A stretch of DNA of 64,000 nucleotides from UBA1535 sp964371035 (GCA_964371035.1 CAYJLG010000002.1:1-64000), one strand, 5' to 3'; counted from the stretch's first letter, positions 27,043 to 36,310 are shown. Notes: generated by a model not told the origin, from the letters alone. Numbers and translations: made by a program.

Positions 27043-27945
27043 TTACCCACCTATAGCAACTGTGTAACCTTTATTTTCTAAAGTTTCCTTCATGTTGTTA
27101 ATAGTTTCATCGGAAGGTACTTTTAAGCTCTCACATTCATATTCTAGATTAAGTTTCTTGTACTTATGTCTTGAAATATCGTGGTATGGTAATAAGTTTA
27201 TATTTGCAATTTGTGTGCCTTCTAGCAAATTTATCAAATCTTGTGTGAATTTTTCTGTCGCATTTACGCCATCAATAACAGGTATTCTTATATTGATTCC
27301 GTTGTGAATAACACTAAGCTTTTTAAGATTTTCAAGAATATTTTTATTAGATATGCCTGTGTATTTTTTATGTGTATCATCATCTAATGCTTTAATATCA
27401 TACAAAAATACGTCTGTGAACGGAGCTATTCGTTCATAGTAGCTAAATGGCATAGCTCCACTAGTGTCTACTGCAGTGTGGATGCCTTTCTTTTTTAGCT
27501 TTTTTAAAAGTTTTTCGATAAACTCTATTTGCATGACAGGTTCGCCACCAGACAAAGTTACACCTCCGCTAGATTCTTCATAGAAGATAGCATCTTGTTG
27601 TAGTATTCTCATTAATTCATCAAGATTGTATTCTCTACCTGCTATCTCTCTTGCTTCATTGATACAATAAAATGTACATTCACTACAAATTTTGCATTCA
27701 TTTTCATTTGTAACTATCGAACCATCAAAAATACAGACAGCATTTTCAGGACATCTCTTTACACATTCGCCACAAAGTGAACATCGTTCTTTATTGTGCA
27801 TAACCTCAATGCTCGGTTTTAAGCTTTCAGGATTGTGACACCAGCTACATCGCAATGGACATCCTTTGAAAAAAACTGTAGTTCTAATTCCTGGTCCATC
27901 GTGTAAAGAAAATTTTTGAATGTTAAATAATATCGCTTTATCCAT
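27043..27945 (-). CDS. hypE: HypD-activating radical SAM enzyme
   Basis: The protein has 300 residues. It belongs to the glycyl radical enzyme activases: FSLHDGPGIRTTVFFKGCPLRC with the CxxxCxxC cluster motif (CPLRCSWC) at about residues 29-36. Two ferredoxin-type cysteine sets (CSLCGECVKRCP and CKICSECTFYC) are typical of activases for dehydratase-type enzymes. SSGGVTLSGGEP is the SAM-binding GGE region. It cuts S-adenosylmethionine and installs the radical on Gly765 of the enzyme encoded downstream. The ATG follows AAAGGAG. It is first in the two-gene operon, behind a candidate sigma-54 promoter. Confidence 0.9.
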   Translation of the reverse strand: MDKAILFNIQKFSLHDGPGIRTTVFFKGCPLRCSWCHNPESLKPSIEVMHNKERCSLCGECVKRCPENAVCIFDGSIVTNENECKICSECTFYCINEAREIAGREYNLDELMRILQQDAIFYEESSGGVTLSGGEPVMQIEFIEKLLKKLKKKGIHTAVDTSGAMPFSYYERIAPFTDVFLYDIKALDDDTHKKYTGISNKNILENLKKLSVIHNGINIRIPVIDGVNATEKFTQDLINLLEGTQIANINLLPYHDISRHKYKKLNLEYECESLKVPSDETINNMKETLENKGYTVAIGG

Positions 27946-28082
27946 TTGCTACTCCTTTCAAAATTTGACAGTATCTTGTGCTTATTTATCAAAAAACGAC
28001 TACTTAAAGCTTGTTTCTTTAGTCTGTAAATAGTCTAATTTATACTCTTATTTCAATTCAAACTAAATCTACAATATTATTG

Positions 28083-28098
28083 TGCAATATTCATGCCT
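28083..28098 (-). promoter_or_regulatory. Candidate sigma-54 (-24/-12) promoter of hypED
   Basis: The minus strand reads AGGCATGAATATTGCA. The GG and GC dinucleotides are 12 bp apart, as the sigma-54 consensus TGGCACGNNNNTTGCA requires, with two mismatches outside them. It lies about 140 bp before hypE. No sigma-A promoter of similar quality is seen in this 440-bp gap. Sigma-54 control of Stickland genes is known in clostridia (for example proline reductase by PrdR), so this is plausible but unproven. Confidence 0.45.
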
Positions 28099-28099
28099 A

Positions 28100-28385
28100 T
28101 TTTCAAAAAATTGATAAAAAAAAAATTTTTGGCTTGTTTTAGCAAATTTTTCAAGATATGAATTCGAGTTTTGCAAGTTTTAAAAAAAATGTTTCAAATT
28201 CTGACTCTGATTTGTTTCGTTAATGGTTTTTTGTACTTTTTTTGGGACGTATTTTCGTGTTTTACTTTTTTGATGCGTCTTGAAAATTTGACACAAAAAA
28301 ACTCATCTATTAATCCTGAACCACATTATGATAAGGTATAGTCCAATAGGATATTTAGATAAGTTCTTCATTAATGCTTATTAGC
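28100..28385. other. AT-rich region upstream of hypED
   Basis: There is no coding potential. T-rich and A-rich runs and short partial inverted repeats (TTGCAAGTTTT, GGGACGTATTTTCGTG) could be upstream activator sites for a sigma-54 promoter. No clear terminator for oppF was found in it. Confidence 0.35.
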
Positions 28386-29342
28386 TTATTTTACAATATG
28401 ACATGCTACAAAATGATCTTTTTCTACTTCTACTAATTTAGGTCGTTCTACATCGCAAATATCTTTTACATGAGGACAACGAGATTTAAATTTACACCCA
28501 GGTTGCTGATTTATTGGGCTTGGTATTTCTCCTTTTAGCTTAATTTCATTAATAGATGAACGTTCTGGATCAGCTATAGGTATAACAGAAATTAAAGCCT
28601 GCGTATATGGATGTAATGGGTTTTTATATATGGTTTCATTGTCAGAAAGTTCTATCATTGAACCTAAATACATAACCCCTATCCTGTCAGATATGTGTTT
28701 AACCATAGATAAATCATGTGAGATAAACAAGTATGTTAACCCCATTTCTTTTTGCAGCTTGATTAGTAAATTGACAACTTGCGCTTGTATTGACACATCT
28801 AATGCTGAAATAGGTTCATCGCAGACGATAAATTCAGGTTCTACAGCTAGAGCTCTGGCTATACCTATTCTCTGTCTCTGCCCACCTGAAAGTTCATGAG
28901 CATATCTATTAAAATAATCACTTCCCAAACCTACTGTTTTGAGCAGTTTTTCTATTTTATTGTTTTTTTCTGATCTAGTTAAATTAAAATGCACATCTAT
29001 TCCTTCACCTACGATGTCACCGATAGTCATCCTAGGATCTAAGCTAGCGTACGGATCTTGAAATATCATTTGCGCTTTTTTCCTGAAACTTATAAGTTTG
29101 TCACCCTTTACAGATGTCATATCGTTCCCATCAAAATTTACGCTTCCTGAACTAGGTTTATATATATTTAGCAATGTTCTTCCAAATGTAGTCTTTCCAC
29201 AACCCGATTCACCTACAAGCCCCACTGTTTCGCCCTTATAAATATTTATACTCACATCATCAACAGCTGTAAGCATGCTGTTTTTTCCAACTTTAAAAGT
29301 TTTAGAAAGATTTTTAATTTCTAATAAGATTTTTTCTTGCAT
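28386..29342 (-). CDS. oppF: Oligopeptide ABC transporter ATPase OppF
   Basis: The protein has 318 residues. It has Walker A GESGCGKTTFGR, signature LSGGQRQR and Walker B FIVCDEPISALD. The C-terminal oligopeptide/dipeptide extension contains CKFKSRCPHVKDIC, whose cysteines often bind an iron-sulfur cluster. It is last in the opp operon, 12 bp after oppD. It powers peptide import with OppD. Confidence 0.9.
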   Translation of the reverse strand: MQEKILLEIKNLSKTFKVGKNSMLTAVDDVSINIYKGETVGLVGESGCGKTTFGRTLLNIYKPSSGSVNFDGNDMTSVKGDKLISFRKKAQMIFQDPYASLDPRMTIGDIVGEGIDVHFNLTRSEKNNKIEKLLKTVGLGSDYFNRYAHELSGGQRQRIGIARALAVEPEFIVCDEPISALDVSIQAQVVNLLIKLQKEMGLTYLFISHDLSMVKHISDRIGVMYLGSMIELSDNETIYKNPLHPYTQALISVIPIADPERSSINEIKLKGEIPSPINQQPGCKFKSRCPHVKDICDVERPKLVEVEKDHFVACHIVK

Positions 29343-29354
29343 ACTTCCATCTCC

Positions 29355-30356
29355 CTATACATTAAATTCTACTTTAGGTGCTTGTTCATGAGCTAACCAA
29401 CATCTTGTACTATGCGTATTTGATAAATTTGTTGTTTCAGGTTTTAGTTCTTTGCAAATGGGCATGCAATACTTACATCTCGAACTAAACGCACAATGGT
29501 TCAATTCTAATATTAAATCAGGTGGTGTACCTTTCAGTGAATATAGTTCTGATTTGCTAGAATTTGTTATGCTAGGGATAGACTTAAGAAGCGCTTCAGT
29601 ATATGGATGTTTAGGATTATAAAATACTTCTTTTACAGTCCCCGTTTCAACTATTTCACCTGCGTACATAACTTGTATTCTGTCTGCAAAGTTTGCTACT
29701 ACTCCCAAATCGTGCGTTACTAAAACTACTGCAGTACTCAATTTATCTTTTAGTTCTTTGATTAATTCCAAAATTTGAGCTTGAATAGTTACATCGAGTG
29801 CAGTAGTTGGTTCATCTGCCATCAACACTTTCGGATTACATGCAAGCGCAATAGATATTATTATTCTTTGTCTCATTCCACCTGAAAGTTGGTGTGGATA
29901 GCTGTGATACCGCTCCTCTGGATTAGGTATATTTACTAATTTTAATTTTTCTATTACTTCTCGTTTCACTTCTTCTTTACCAATTTTTTTATGCAACAAG
30001 ATTGCTTCTTCGATTTGTTTTCCAACTTTCATAGTCGGATTTAGTGAAGTCATAGGATCTTGAAATATCATACCTACTTCTGAACCTCTATAATTTCTCA
30101 TCCATTTTTCACTTTTTTTAGTAATGTCAATGTCTTTATATATAATCTCAGATTCTTCTGATATTACTGCTAATGGAGCTTTTAAAAGGCGCATGAGGGC
30201 TTTTGAAGTTACGGTTTTTCCACAACCTGATTCGCCTACTATAGCTAAAGTTTCACCTTTAAATACATCGAAACTAATATTTCTGACAGCCTTGATAGTT
30301 CCGGCATACGTATTGAAATTTACACTTAAATTTTTAACTTGAATTATCTTTTCCAT
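29355..30356 (-). CDS. oppD: Oligopeptide ABC transporter ATPase OppD
   Basis: The protein has 333 residues. Walker A is GESGCGKTVTSKALM, the signature is LSGGMRQR, and Walker B is VLMADEPTTALD. The C-terminal region has the oligo_HPY pattern with NHCAFSSRCKYCMPIC. An AGGAGG site lies before the ATG, and oppC ends 9 bp upstream. It pairs with OppF as the ATPase heterodimer. Confidence 0.9.
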   Translation of the reverse strand: MEKIIQVKNLSVNFNTYAGTIKAVRNISFDVFKGETLAIVGESGCGKTVTSKALMRLLKAPLAVISEESEIIYKDIDITKKSEKWMRNYRGSEVGMIFQDPMTSLNPTMKVGKQIEEAILLHKKIGKEEVKREVIEKLKLVNIPNPEERYHSYPHQLSGGMRQRIIISIALACNPKVLMADEPTTALDVTIQAQILELIKELKDKLSTAVVLVTHDLGVVANFADRIQVMYAGEIVETGTVKEVFYNPKHPYTEALLKSIPSITNSSKSELYSLKGTPPDLILELNHCAFSSRCKYCMPICKELKPETTNLSNTHSTRCWLAHEQAPKVEFNV

Positions 30357-30365
30357 ACATGCCTC

Positions 30366-31286
30366 CTATTTTCTTAATTTTGGATCTAATGCATCTCTTA
30401 AACCATCGCCGAGAAGTGTAAATGATAACATCGTCAAAGCTATCATCAATGATGGAAGAAACAATTGATACGGGTAAAATCTAAAATTTGCTTGAGCTGC
30501 TGAAGCTAACGCTCCCCAACTTGTTTCTGGAGGTTGTATACCTAATCCTATATAACTTAAAAAAGCTTCAGAAAAAATATATCCTGGTATGTCAAAAGTT
30601 ATTCCTACTATAATAATCCCCAAAGTGTTAGGTATTAAATGTTTTCTAATTACTTTCCAAGGCTTTACACCTAATACTGTAGCTGCTAAAATGTATTCTT
30701 GTTCTTTTAATTGTAATATTTGACCCCTGACAAGTCTTGCCGTCCCACACCAACCTGTGATAGTGAGTGCTAATAGCATAGTGTACAGGCTTTGGCTATC
30801 AGTAACAACTGAAATTAAAATTACTACTATTAGATAAGGTATACTTATTAAAATTTCAACTATTCTCATCATAATAGTGTCTACTGCACCTCCAAAATAT
30901 GCAGAAATACTACCGTATATTACACCTACTATAGTACTAATCAATGCTCCAAATATTCCGATCGTCATAGATACTCGGCCTGCTTGCCAAACTCTAGAAA
31001 ACAGATCTCTTCCTAGTTCATCAGTTCCAAACCAGTGTTCTTTGCTTGGTGGCAAATTTTTGCTTTCAGTATCCATTGTTTCGTAATCATATCCTGAGAT
31101 CATAGGCCCTATTATTGTCATAGTAAGTAAAAATAGCATGAGGATAAATGCAAAGAAAGCTAATCTATTACTTTTTAATCTTCTCCACGCATCTTGCCAG
31201 TATCCAATTTTTTTTCTTGCAGAGTGTTCGACTGCACCTTCTTCTACTCCGATAATTATAAATTTATCCTGTGAATATTTTTCCAT
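30366..31286 (-). CDS. oppC: Oligopeptide ABC transporter permease OppC
   Basis: The protein has 306 residues. An N-terminal extension (WRRLKSNRLAFFAFILML) begins the first membrane segment. The block HWFGTDELGRDLFSRVWQAGR is characteristic of OppC/DppC. The EAA-type loop GVKPWKVIRKHLIPNTLG contacts the ATPases. AGGAGGG precedes the ATG, 8 bp after oppB. Confidence 0.9.
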   Translation of the reverse strand: MEKYSQDKFIIIGVEEGAVEHSARKKIGYWQDAWRRLKSNRLAFFAFILMLFLLTMTIIGPMISGYDYETMDTESKNLPPSKEHWFGTDELGRDLFSRVWQAGRVSMTIGIFGALISTIVGVIYGSISAYFGGAVDTIMMRIVEILISIPYLIVVILISVVTDSQSLYTMLLALTITGWCGTARLVRGQILQLKEQEYILAATVLGVKPWKVIRKHLIPNTLGIIIVGITFDIPGYIFSEAFLSYIGLGIQPPETSWGALASAAQANFRFYPYQLFLPSLMIALTMLSFTLLGDGLRDALDPKLRK

Positions 31287-31294
31287 ATGCCCTC

Positions 31295-32227
31295 CTACTC
31301 TGTTTTTGAAAGTGAAATTCTCGGATCGACTATTCCGTAAAGTATATCAATAACAAGCTGTACAACGACAAACAATATAGCATAAAATACAGTAGTGCCT
31401 ATTATCATCGTGTAATCTCTGTCATTAATTGAATTTACGTAATAAAAACCAAGTCCTGGAATCCCAAAAATTCTTTCAGTTACAAATGCACCTGTAAAGA
31501 CAGCAGCTACTTCGGGCCCTATGATTGTGATAGCTGGTATTATAGAATTTCTTAGCACATGTTTAAATGTAACTTGAAATTCACTCGCACCTTTTGCTCT
31601 TGCAGTTAGAATGTAATCTTGATTAACTACTTCTAGTACACTTGATTTCATGTACCTAGCATGGCCTGCAATAGGCCCTAATGCTAAAGTTATTACAGGT
31701 AATATCATATGCTCTAAGCCACCCCAACCTGTAGTCGGCAACACTCTAAATTTAACTGTAAAAATATACTGCAATACAGACGCAAAAACAAATACAGGTA
31801 TAGTTACTCCCAATACGGCTATGAACATAATTACATAGTCAGGCCATTTATTTTTATTTAAAGCAGCTATTACTCCTAATATTATTCCTATCGTTACACC
31901 CCAAAACAACGCCTGAAATCCAACTGTCGCAGAAACTTTCGAACCTTCTACAATAGTTTCTGTTACTTTCCTTCCAGGATATCTTAAAGATTCCCCAAAA
32001 TCACCTTCTGTAACTACATTTTTTAAAAATATAAAAAATTGTTCGATTGTTGATTTATCAAGACCATATTTCTCATAGTAATTTTCTCGGGTTTGCTCTG
32101 GTAAATTTCTTGCTAAGTGTGACAACGGATCACCTGGTATGCTATGCATCAAAAAGAAAGTGATTGCGGTGATTATAAATAATGTTAAAATCATGTACGC
32201 AAATCTTTTTAATATGTATTTCGCCAT
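31295..32227 (-). CDS. oppB: Oligopeptide ABC transporter permease OppB
   Basis: The protein has 310 residues. The OppB/DppB opening is clear (YILKRFAYMILTLFIITAITFFLM and IPGDPLSHLARN). TARAKGASEFQVTFKHVLRNSIIP is the EAA loop. A CAGGAGG site precedes the ATG. It follows oppA after a 189-bp gap with a strong hairpin. Confidence 0.9.
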   Translation of the reverse strand: MAKYILKRFAYMILTLFIITAITFFLMHSIPGDPLSHLARNLPEQTRENYYEKYGLDKSTIEQFFIFLKNVVTEGDFGESLRYPGRKVTETIVEGSKVSATVGFQALFWGVTIGIILGVIAALNKNKWPDYVIMFIAVLGVTIPVFVFASVLQYIFTVKFRVLPTTGWGGLEHMILPVITLALGPIAGHARYMKSSVLEVVNQDYILTARAKGASEFQVTFKHVLRNSIIPAITIIGPEVAAVFTGAFVTERIFGIPGLGFYYVNSINDRDYTMIIGTTVFYAILFVVVQLVIDILYGIVDPRISLSKTE

Positions 32228-32321
32228 AATTTCCTCCTGTTACTGATTAAAATAGAGATTATTCTTGTTTTAAAGCTATTTTATCATAACGCCATCAGTT
32301 AAAAGATGAATTTATGCTTTT

Positions 32322-32356
32322 GCCCGAAATCAAGGATTTGATCCAAGTTTTCGGGC
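32322..32356 (-). promoter_or_regulatory. Hairpin between oppA and oppB
   Basis: GCCCGAAA pairs with TTTCGGGC around an imperfect inner stem. It is not followed by a T run on the minus strand. Hairpins after binding-protein genes often protect that part of the message and raise its level over the permease genes, which is the probable role here. Confidence 0.6.
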
Positions 32357-32415
32357 TATAACATAGAAACACTTTTTTATTAATAATTATATTATTTGAT
32401 CACTTATTCTGTTTA

Positions 32416-34083
32416 TTAATTACTTCTACCTTTTATACTAGCATGTTTAAATCCTGTTGTAGCAAAATTTGATACGCTGTATCCGTCTACAAAATTATAT
32501 ACAAAAGTATTTGTATTTCTATATGTTATCGGTGCAATACAAGCATCTTCAACCAAAAATATTTCTTCGATTTCTTTTATCATTTCGATTTTAGCGTCTG
32601 TGTCAGTTTCTTCTGTTGCCATGTATAGAAGTTCGTCTATTCTTTCATTGCCATATCCTATACAAAAACCATCTTGTGATGATTCCATACTTGATAGCAT
32701 ACTTAAAGGATCGTTAAAATCTGCTCCAAAACTCATCTGTGCAATCTCATAATCTTTGTTATAGAAGTTAGTCATAAATACTCCCCAATCTAAAAGTCTG
32801 ATTTCAAGATTTACACCTAAAACATCTTTGTACACTTGTTGCATGTATTCTGCAAGAGTTTTTGACCATTGATCTGTTCCACCTAATTGTAGTTCTACAG
32901 TGATTAATGATGTATCTGTACTCATTCCAAGTTCTTCAAGACCTTTTTCTAGCAATGCTTTTGGATCTTCTGTTTCTTCTGCAAGAGCCTTTAATGGTCC
33001 TTCTACTTCATCTCTATATAATTTTTCATTTACATTTACGCCTGTAGGAACTACCCCATAAGCTGGAGTATTCATTCCGTCATATATAGTTTCATTCAAT
33101 TTTTCTCTATCTATAGCTAATGTAAAGGCTTTTCTAACGTTAACATTTGAAAAAAGTTCTGATTCTTGATTGTAATATTGATAATAAAGGTTTGCGCCTG
33201 CTCCTTCTAGGTGTGTTAACTCATCATTTGCCTTAAATGTGTCGAACCATTCTCTACTTGATGTAGAAGCAACGTCTATAGAATTGTTTTCTAGAGAATT
33301 ATATATTGCATTTTCATCTTGTATAATACTATAGTTAATACTGTCTAAAGTTACGTTGTCTTTATCCCAATATTGATCGTTTTTAACAAATTTTAAAGAG
33401 CTATTGTGAACCCATTCTTGGCAAATATAAGGTCCATTATAGACTACTTTATCAAACTCTGTTCCATATTGATCTCCATGTAATTCTACAACATCTTGTC
33501 TTTGCGGAAGCATCACAGTGTGATAAACAAGACCTAAAAAATACGAAGTTGGGTATTCTAGAGTTATTTCAAGAGTATCATCACTCAATGCTTTTACACC
33601 TAATTCGTCAATAGGTAATTCTCCCCAGTTTACTGCAGATGCATTTTTTATTGGCATCATGATATAAGAATATGCCGCTCCAACATCAGGATCTAGAACT
33701 CTTTTGATTCCGTATTCGTAATCATGAGCTGTAACAGGTTCTCCATCACTCCAATTAAAATCTCTTATTTTAAAAGTCCAAACTGTTCCATCTTCGCTAA
33801 CTGTATAAGATTCAGCTCCTGCATATATAGTTTCTACAGTTCCGTCAGGATTTTCTTTTAGTCTTAGCAAAGGCTCCATTAAGTTTGTGATCATATCAAT
33901 TGCAATAGTGTCTGTAGCCATTACAGAATCAAAAGTTGTAGGTTCAGCATTTACGTATGTATTGAGAAATTGCATTTCTTCGCCGTCAGCTGAATCACTG
34001 CCACCATTGTCGCTTCCGCCACAAGCAGTCACAAAAACCATCGCGAAAGCTGTTAAAACCAATATAATATTTTTTAATTTCAT
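32416..34083 (-). CDS. oppA: Oligopeptide-binding lipoprotein OppA
   Basis: The protein has about 555 residues from the ATG at 34083, which follows TGGAGG; the ATG four codons earlier overlaps that site. A lipoprotein signal ends VFVTACGG, with the lipid Cys near residue 21. The mature part is an SBP_bac_5 domain: NAEPTTFDSVMATDT, WTFKIRDFNWSDGEPVTAHDYEYGIKR and FSNVNVRKAFTLAIDREKL. It binds peptides outside the membrane for OppBCDF. It lies 33 bp after the carboxypeptidase gene. Confidence 0.92.
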   Translation of the reverse strand: MKLKNIILVLTAFAMVFVTACGGSDNGGSDSADGEEMQFLNTYVNAEPTTFDSVMATDTIAIDMITNLMEPLLRLKENPDGTVETIYAGAESYTVSEDGTVWTFKIRDFNWSDGEPVTAHDYEYGIKRVLDPDVGAAYSYIMMPIKNASAVNWGELPIDELGVKALSDDTLEITLEYPTSYFLGLVYHTVMLPQRQDVVELHGDQYGTEFDKVVYNGPYICQEWVHNSSLKFVKNDQYWDKDNVTLDSINYSIIQDENAIYNSLENNSIDVASTSSREWFDTFKANDELTHLEGAGANLYYQYYNQESELFSNVNVRKAFTLAIDREKLNETIYDGMNTPAYGVVPTGVNVNEKLYRDEVEGPLKALAEETEDPKALLEKGLEELGMSTDTSLITVELQLGGTDQWSKTLAEYMQQVYKDVLGVNLEIRLLDWGVFMTNFYNKDYEIAQMSFGADFNDPLSMLSSMESSQDGFCIGYGNERIDELLYMATEETDTDAKIEMIKEIEEIFLVEDACIAPITYRNTNTFVYNFVDGYSVSNFATTGFKHASIKGRSN

Positions 34084-34116
34084 AAAATCCTCCATTTTAT
34101 TTTGATTTGAATTTGT

Positions 34117-35064
34117 TTAATCTTCTACTCCGTTTTCTAAAATTGTAAATATCTTGTTGTCAGCATCCACTTTTGCATTAACGCCGATAGGTACTGTTGC
34201 TAAATCGTACGTATGTCCTAGTGGCAATCCATATAACACAGGAATATTTAGTTTAGCTAAATGTTCCTCGAAAATATCTTCAGAACTTAAATCTACATAG
34301 TAATTTGGTTCTAAAGATCTAGGCTCACAGTTGTAACATTCGCCTATTACTATAGCTTTTACTTTGTCAAATTTGCCTGCATTTTCTAAATGTACCATCA
34401 TATGATCCATTATCCAAGGTTCAGTATTTAAATCTTCCATCAAAAGTATTTTTCCATCTGTTTCTATTTCATATGGAGTTCCTAATGTAGAACAAATAAT
34501 ACTAATGTTTCCTCCTATAATTTCACCTTCTGCACAGCCTGTACCTATTGCATGCAAATATTTTTTACCATCTGCCATTTCAATATTTCCAATAGGTTCT
34601 GATGAAGCGACCGCTTTTTCAAAATACTTCTTTGTGTAATCCGTAATATGATTTGGCAAAAGATAATTTAGTCCTGGCCCATGAAATGTTACTAAATCTG
34701 TCAATTTATTTATTGCTAAATGCAAAGTGGTTATATCGCTAAATCCTATAAGAGCTTTAGGATTGTTTTTAATATTGTCAAAATCAATATATTTTAGTAT
34801 CCTCGCTGCCCCATATCCACCTCTTAAAGCTATGATTGCATCTACATCTTTTCTAGCAAACATCTTGTTAAAATCTTCAGCTCTTTCCTCGTCTGTCCCT
34901 GCGAAAAAACCATTTCTTTTATCGATATTTTCTGAAACTACTACGTTGTATCCCCAATCTTGCAACAACTTGATACCAATTTTCAACTCACTTCTGTAAA
35001 AAGATGGACTTGATGGTGATATTATTCCAATAGTTCCGCCGTTTTTCAATACTTTTGCTTTCAT
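34117..35064 (-). CDS. LD-carboxypeptidase / MccF-like peptidase (S66 family)
   Basis: The protein has 315 residues. The S66 nucleophile region reads ALRGGYGAARIL (Gly-Gly-Tyr-Gly; the nucleophile is usually Ser in this loop, so this position should be checked). LIGFSDITTLHLAI and the later EDLNTEPWIMDHMM match the family, as does the C-terminal GLPLGHTYDLATVPIGV with the catalytic His. Family members trim tetrapeptides of peptidoglycan or inactivate microcin-type peptides. No signal peptide is seen, so it is cytoplasmic. It precedes oppA in the same operon, which suggests it handles peptides that Opp brings in, such as wall peptides. Confidence 0.8.
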   Translation of the reverse strand: MKAKVLKNGGTIGIISPSSPSFYRSELKIGIKLLQDWGYNVVVSENIDKRNGFFAGTDEERAEDFNKMFARKDVDAIIALRGGYGAARILKYIDFDNIKNNPKALIGFSDITTLHLAINKLTDLVTFHGPGLNYLLPNHITDYTKKYFEKAVASSEPIGNIEMADGKKYLHAIGTGCAEGEIIGGNISIICSTLGTPYEIETDGKILLMEDLNTEPWIMDHMMVHLENAGKFDKVKAIVIGECYNCEPRSLEPNYYVDLSSEDIFEEHLAKLNIPVLYGLPLGHTYDLATVPIGVNAKVDADNKIFTILENGVED

Positions 35065-35111
35065 AAGCCTCCAGTTAAGATAGTTTTTGTATTTTTAATA
35101 TCTAAAACTTG

Positions 35112-35882
35112 TTAGAATCTAAGAGATAAACAGCTAAGTCCACCATCTAATTTTCTATATTCTGAAGTATCTACTAATAACACTTCATATCCTGCTTCTT
35201 TAACAGCTTTTTCAACTCCTGGGTATCCTGCAGGCACTATTACTTTTCCATTTATCCAGATACAATTTGCTGCGTACTCTTCACCTTCAGGTATAATAAT
35301 TTTATTAAATGATTCAAAACCTTCTTTATCAATAAATTCTCCCGATACAAGCAAGTTGTTGTCTTCTATATAATTTACTCCAGTTTTTAGGTGTAGCACT
35401 TCTGTCAATGTCACTTCAGAACCTGTAAGCCCATATTTTTCAAGAATATTAATAAACTGTTTAATACCTTCTTCATTTGTTCTTTCTGATCTTCCAACAT
35501 AAAAATGATCTCCAATCATCATTACATCTCCGCCATCTAACGTTCCAGGGTGCACTATATATTCAATTTTATCATCTGAGAAAAATTCTTTTACAGCTGG
35601 TATTATCATTTCTGCTTCTCTGTTTCTCGACATAGCTCCAGGATTAGAAATGATTGCACATTTTTTAGTTATTACTGCTGCATCTTCTACAAAACAAGAA
35701 TCTGGAAACCTTTCACTTGCCTCTAAAACCATTACTTCTACTCCACATTTTTTCAATGCTTCGATATAATCATCGTGTTGCTTTAAAGCAAGCTCGTGGT
35801 TTGGCTTTCCTAATTGTGGTGCTGAAGTTATTCCTTCTACTATAGCCTTACACGGCCTTCTTACAATTGTATTTTTGAACAT
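35112..35882 (-). CDS. Dimethylarginine dimethylaminohydrolase-like amidinotransferase family protein
   Basis: The protein has 256 residues, the usual DDAH length. It shows DSCFVEDAAVI (catalytic acid region), LDGGDVM, HLKTGVNY (catalytic His) and the C-terminal KLDGGLSCLSLRF with the nucleophilic Cys. The family hydrolyses N-methylated arginines to citrulline and methylamines, or related guanidino compounds. It is the first gene of the operon that continues into the carboxypeptidase and opp genes, directly behind an operator-like palindrome. Arginine-containing peptides or methylarginine from host proteins are the probable source. The exact substrate is not shown by sequence. Confidence 0.82.
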   Translation of the reverse strand: MFKNTIVRRPCKAIVEGITSAPQLGKPNHELALKQHDDYIEALKKCGVEVMVLEASERFPDSCFVEDAAVITKKCAIISNPGAMSRNREAEMIIPAVKEFFSDDKIEYIVHPGTLDGGDVMMIGDHFYVGRSERTNEEGIKQFINILEKYGLTGSEVTLTEVLHLKTGVNYIEDNNLLVSGEFIDKEGFESFNKIIIPEGEEYAANCIWINGKVIVPAGYPGVEKAVKEAGYEVLLVDTSEYRKLDGGLSCLSLRF

Positions 35883-35905
35883 ATGATCCTCCTAAAAGTT
35901 ATATG

Positions 35906-35938
35906 GTATATTGTATACAATATACTATTACTTGTCAA
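35906..35938 (-). promoter_or_regulatory. Promoter with overlapping 20-bp palindromic operator
   Basis: On the minus strand TTGACA (35933-35938) and TACAAT (35910-35915) are separated by 17 bp. GTATATTGTATACAATATAC (35906-35925) is a perfect palindrome covering the -10 box and part of the spacer. Its core TTGTATACAA is typical of GntR/FadR (FCD) operators, and a gene for such a regulator is divergent at 36311. Repression of the DDAH-ldc-opp operon by that protein is the simplest model. Confidence 0.75.
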
Positions 35939-35978
35939 GGAAAATGATATCATGTCAGGACAAACGTAACAATTTTGT

Positions 35979-36224
35979 GTCACTCTTCACAGTCAATGCC
36001 TGATGTTAAAAGGAAAAAATGATAAAATTTGGAAGCCTTAGGGAGATTGGATTAAGTTGTGTGAAGTTTTGTGAGCGTTATAGTCATCTTTGGCTTAGCC
36101 TCAAAAATATACTGCGTTATGGCTTTGCGAATAAAACTGAGCCATACAACTTTCCAATTGAAGTATATGGCGACAGATTTTATTATTTTTTCCATTGAAA
36201 TTTCAATTAACGGTGAGTAGTAAC
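35979..36224. mobile_element. MITE-like element, copy C (246 bp) with perfect 8-bp duplication
   Basis: The ends are GTCACTCTTCACAGT and GGTGAGTAGTAAC. Both flanks are AATTTTGT (35971-35978 and 36225-36232), a perfect 8-bp target duplication. The interior matches copy A (GGAAGCCTTAGGGAGATTGG, TGGCTTAGCCTCAAAAATAT) but lacks about 110 bp of its centre. It has inserted between the opp operator and the gene of its probable regulator. It contains no functional gene. Confidence 0.9.
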
Positions 36225-36310
36225 AATTTTGTTGCATTTTGAAAGAAAAACAAGTACACTAATTATATGTTTTATTTAATACAAAATTTCTACTTTTTTA
36301 GGAGGATGGC

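Noticed and set aside
36052..36237. A 61-codon minus-strand frame, and a 91-codon frame at 47551-47826
   Set aside because: Both lie inside MITE-like copies and cross element boundaries. They are not genes.
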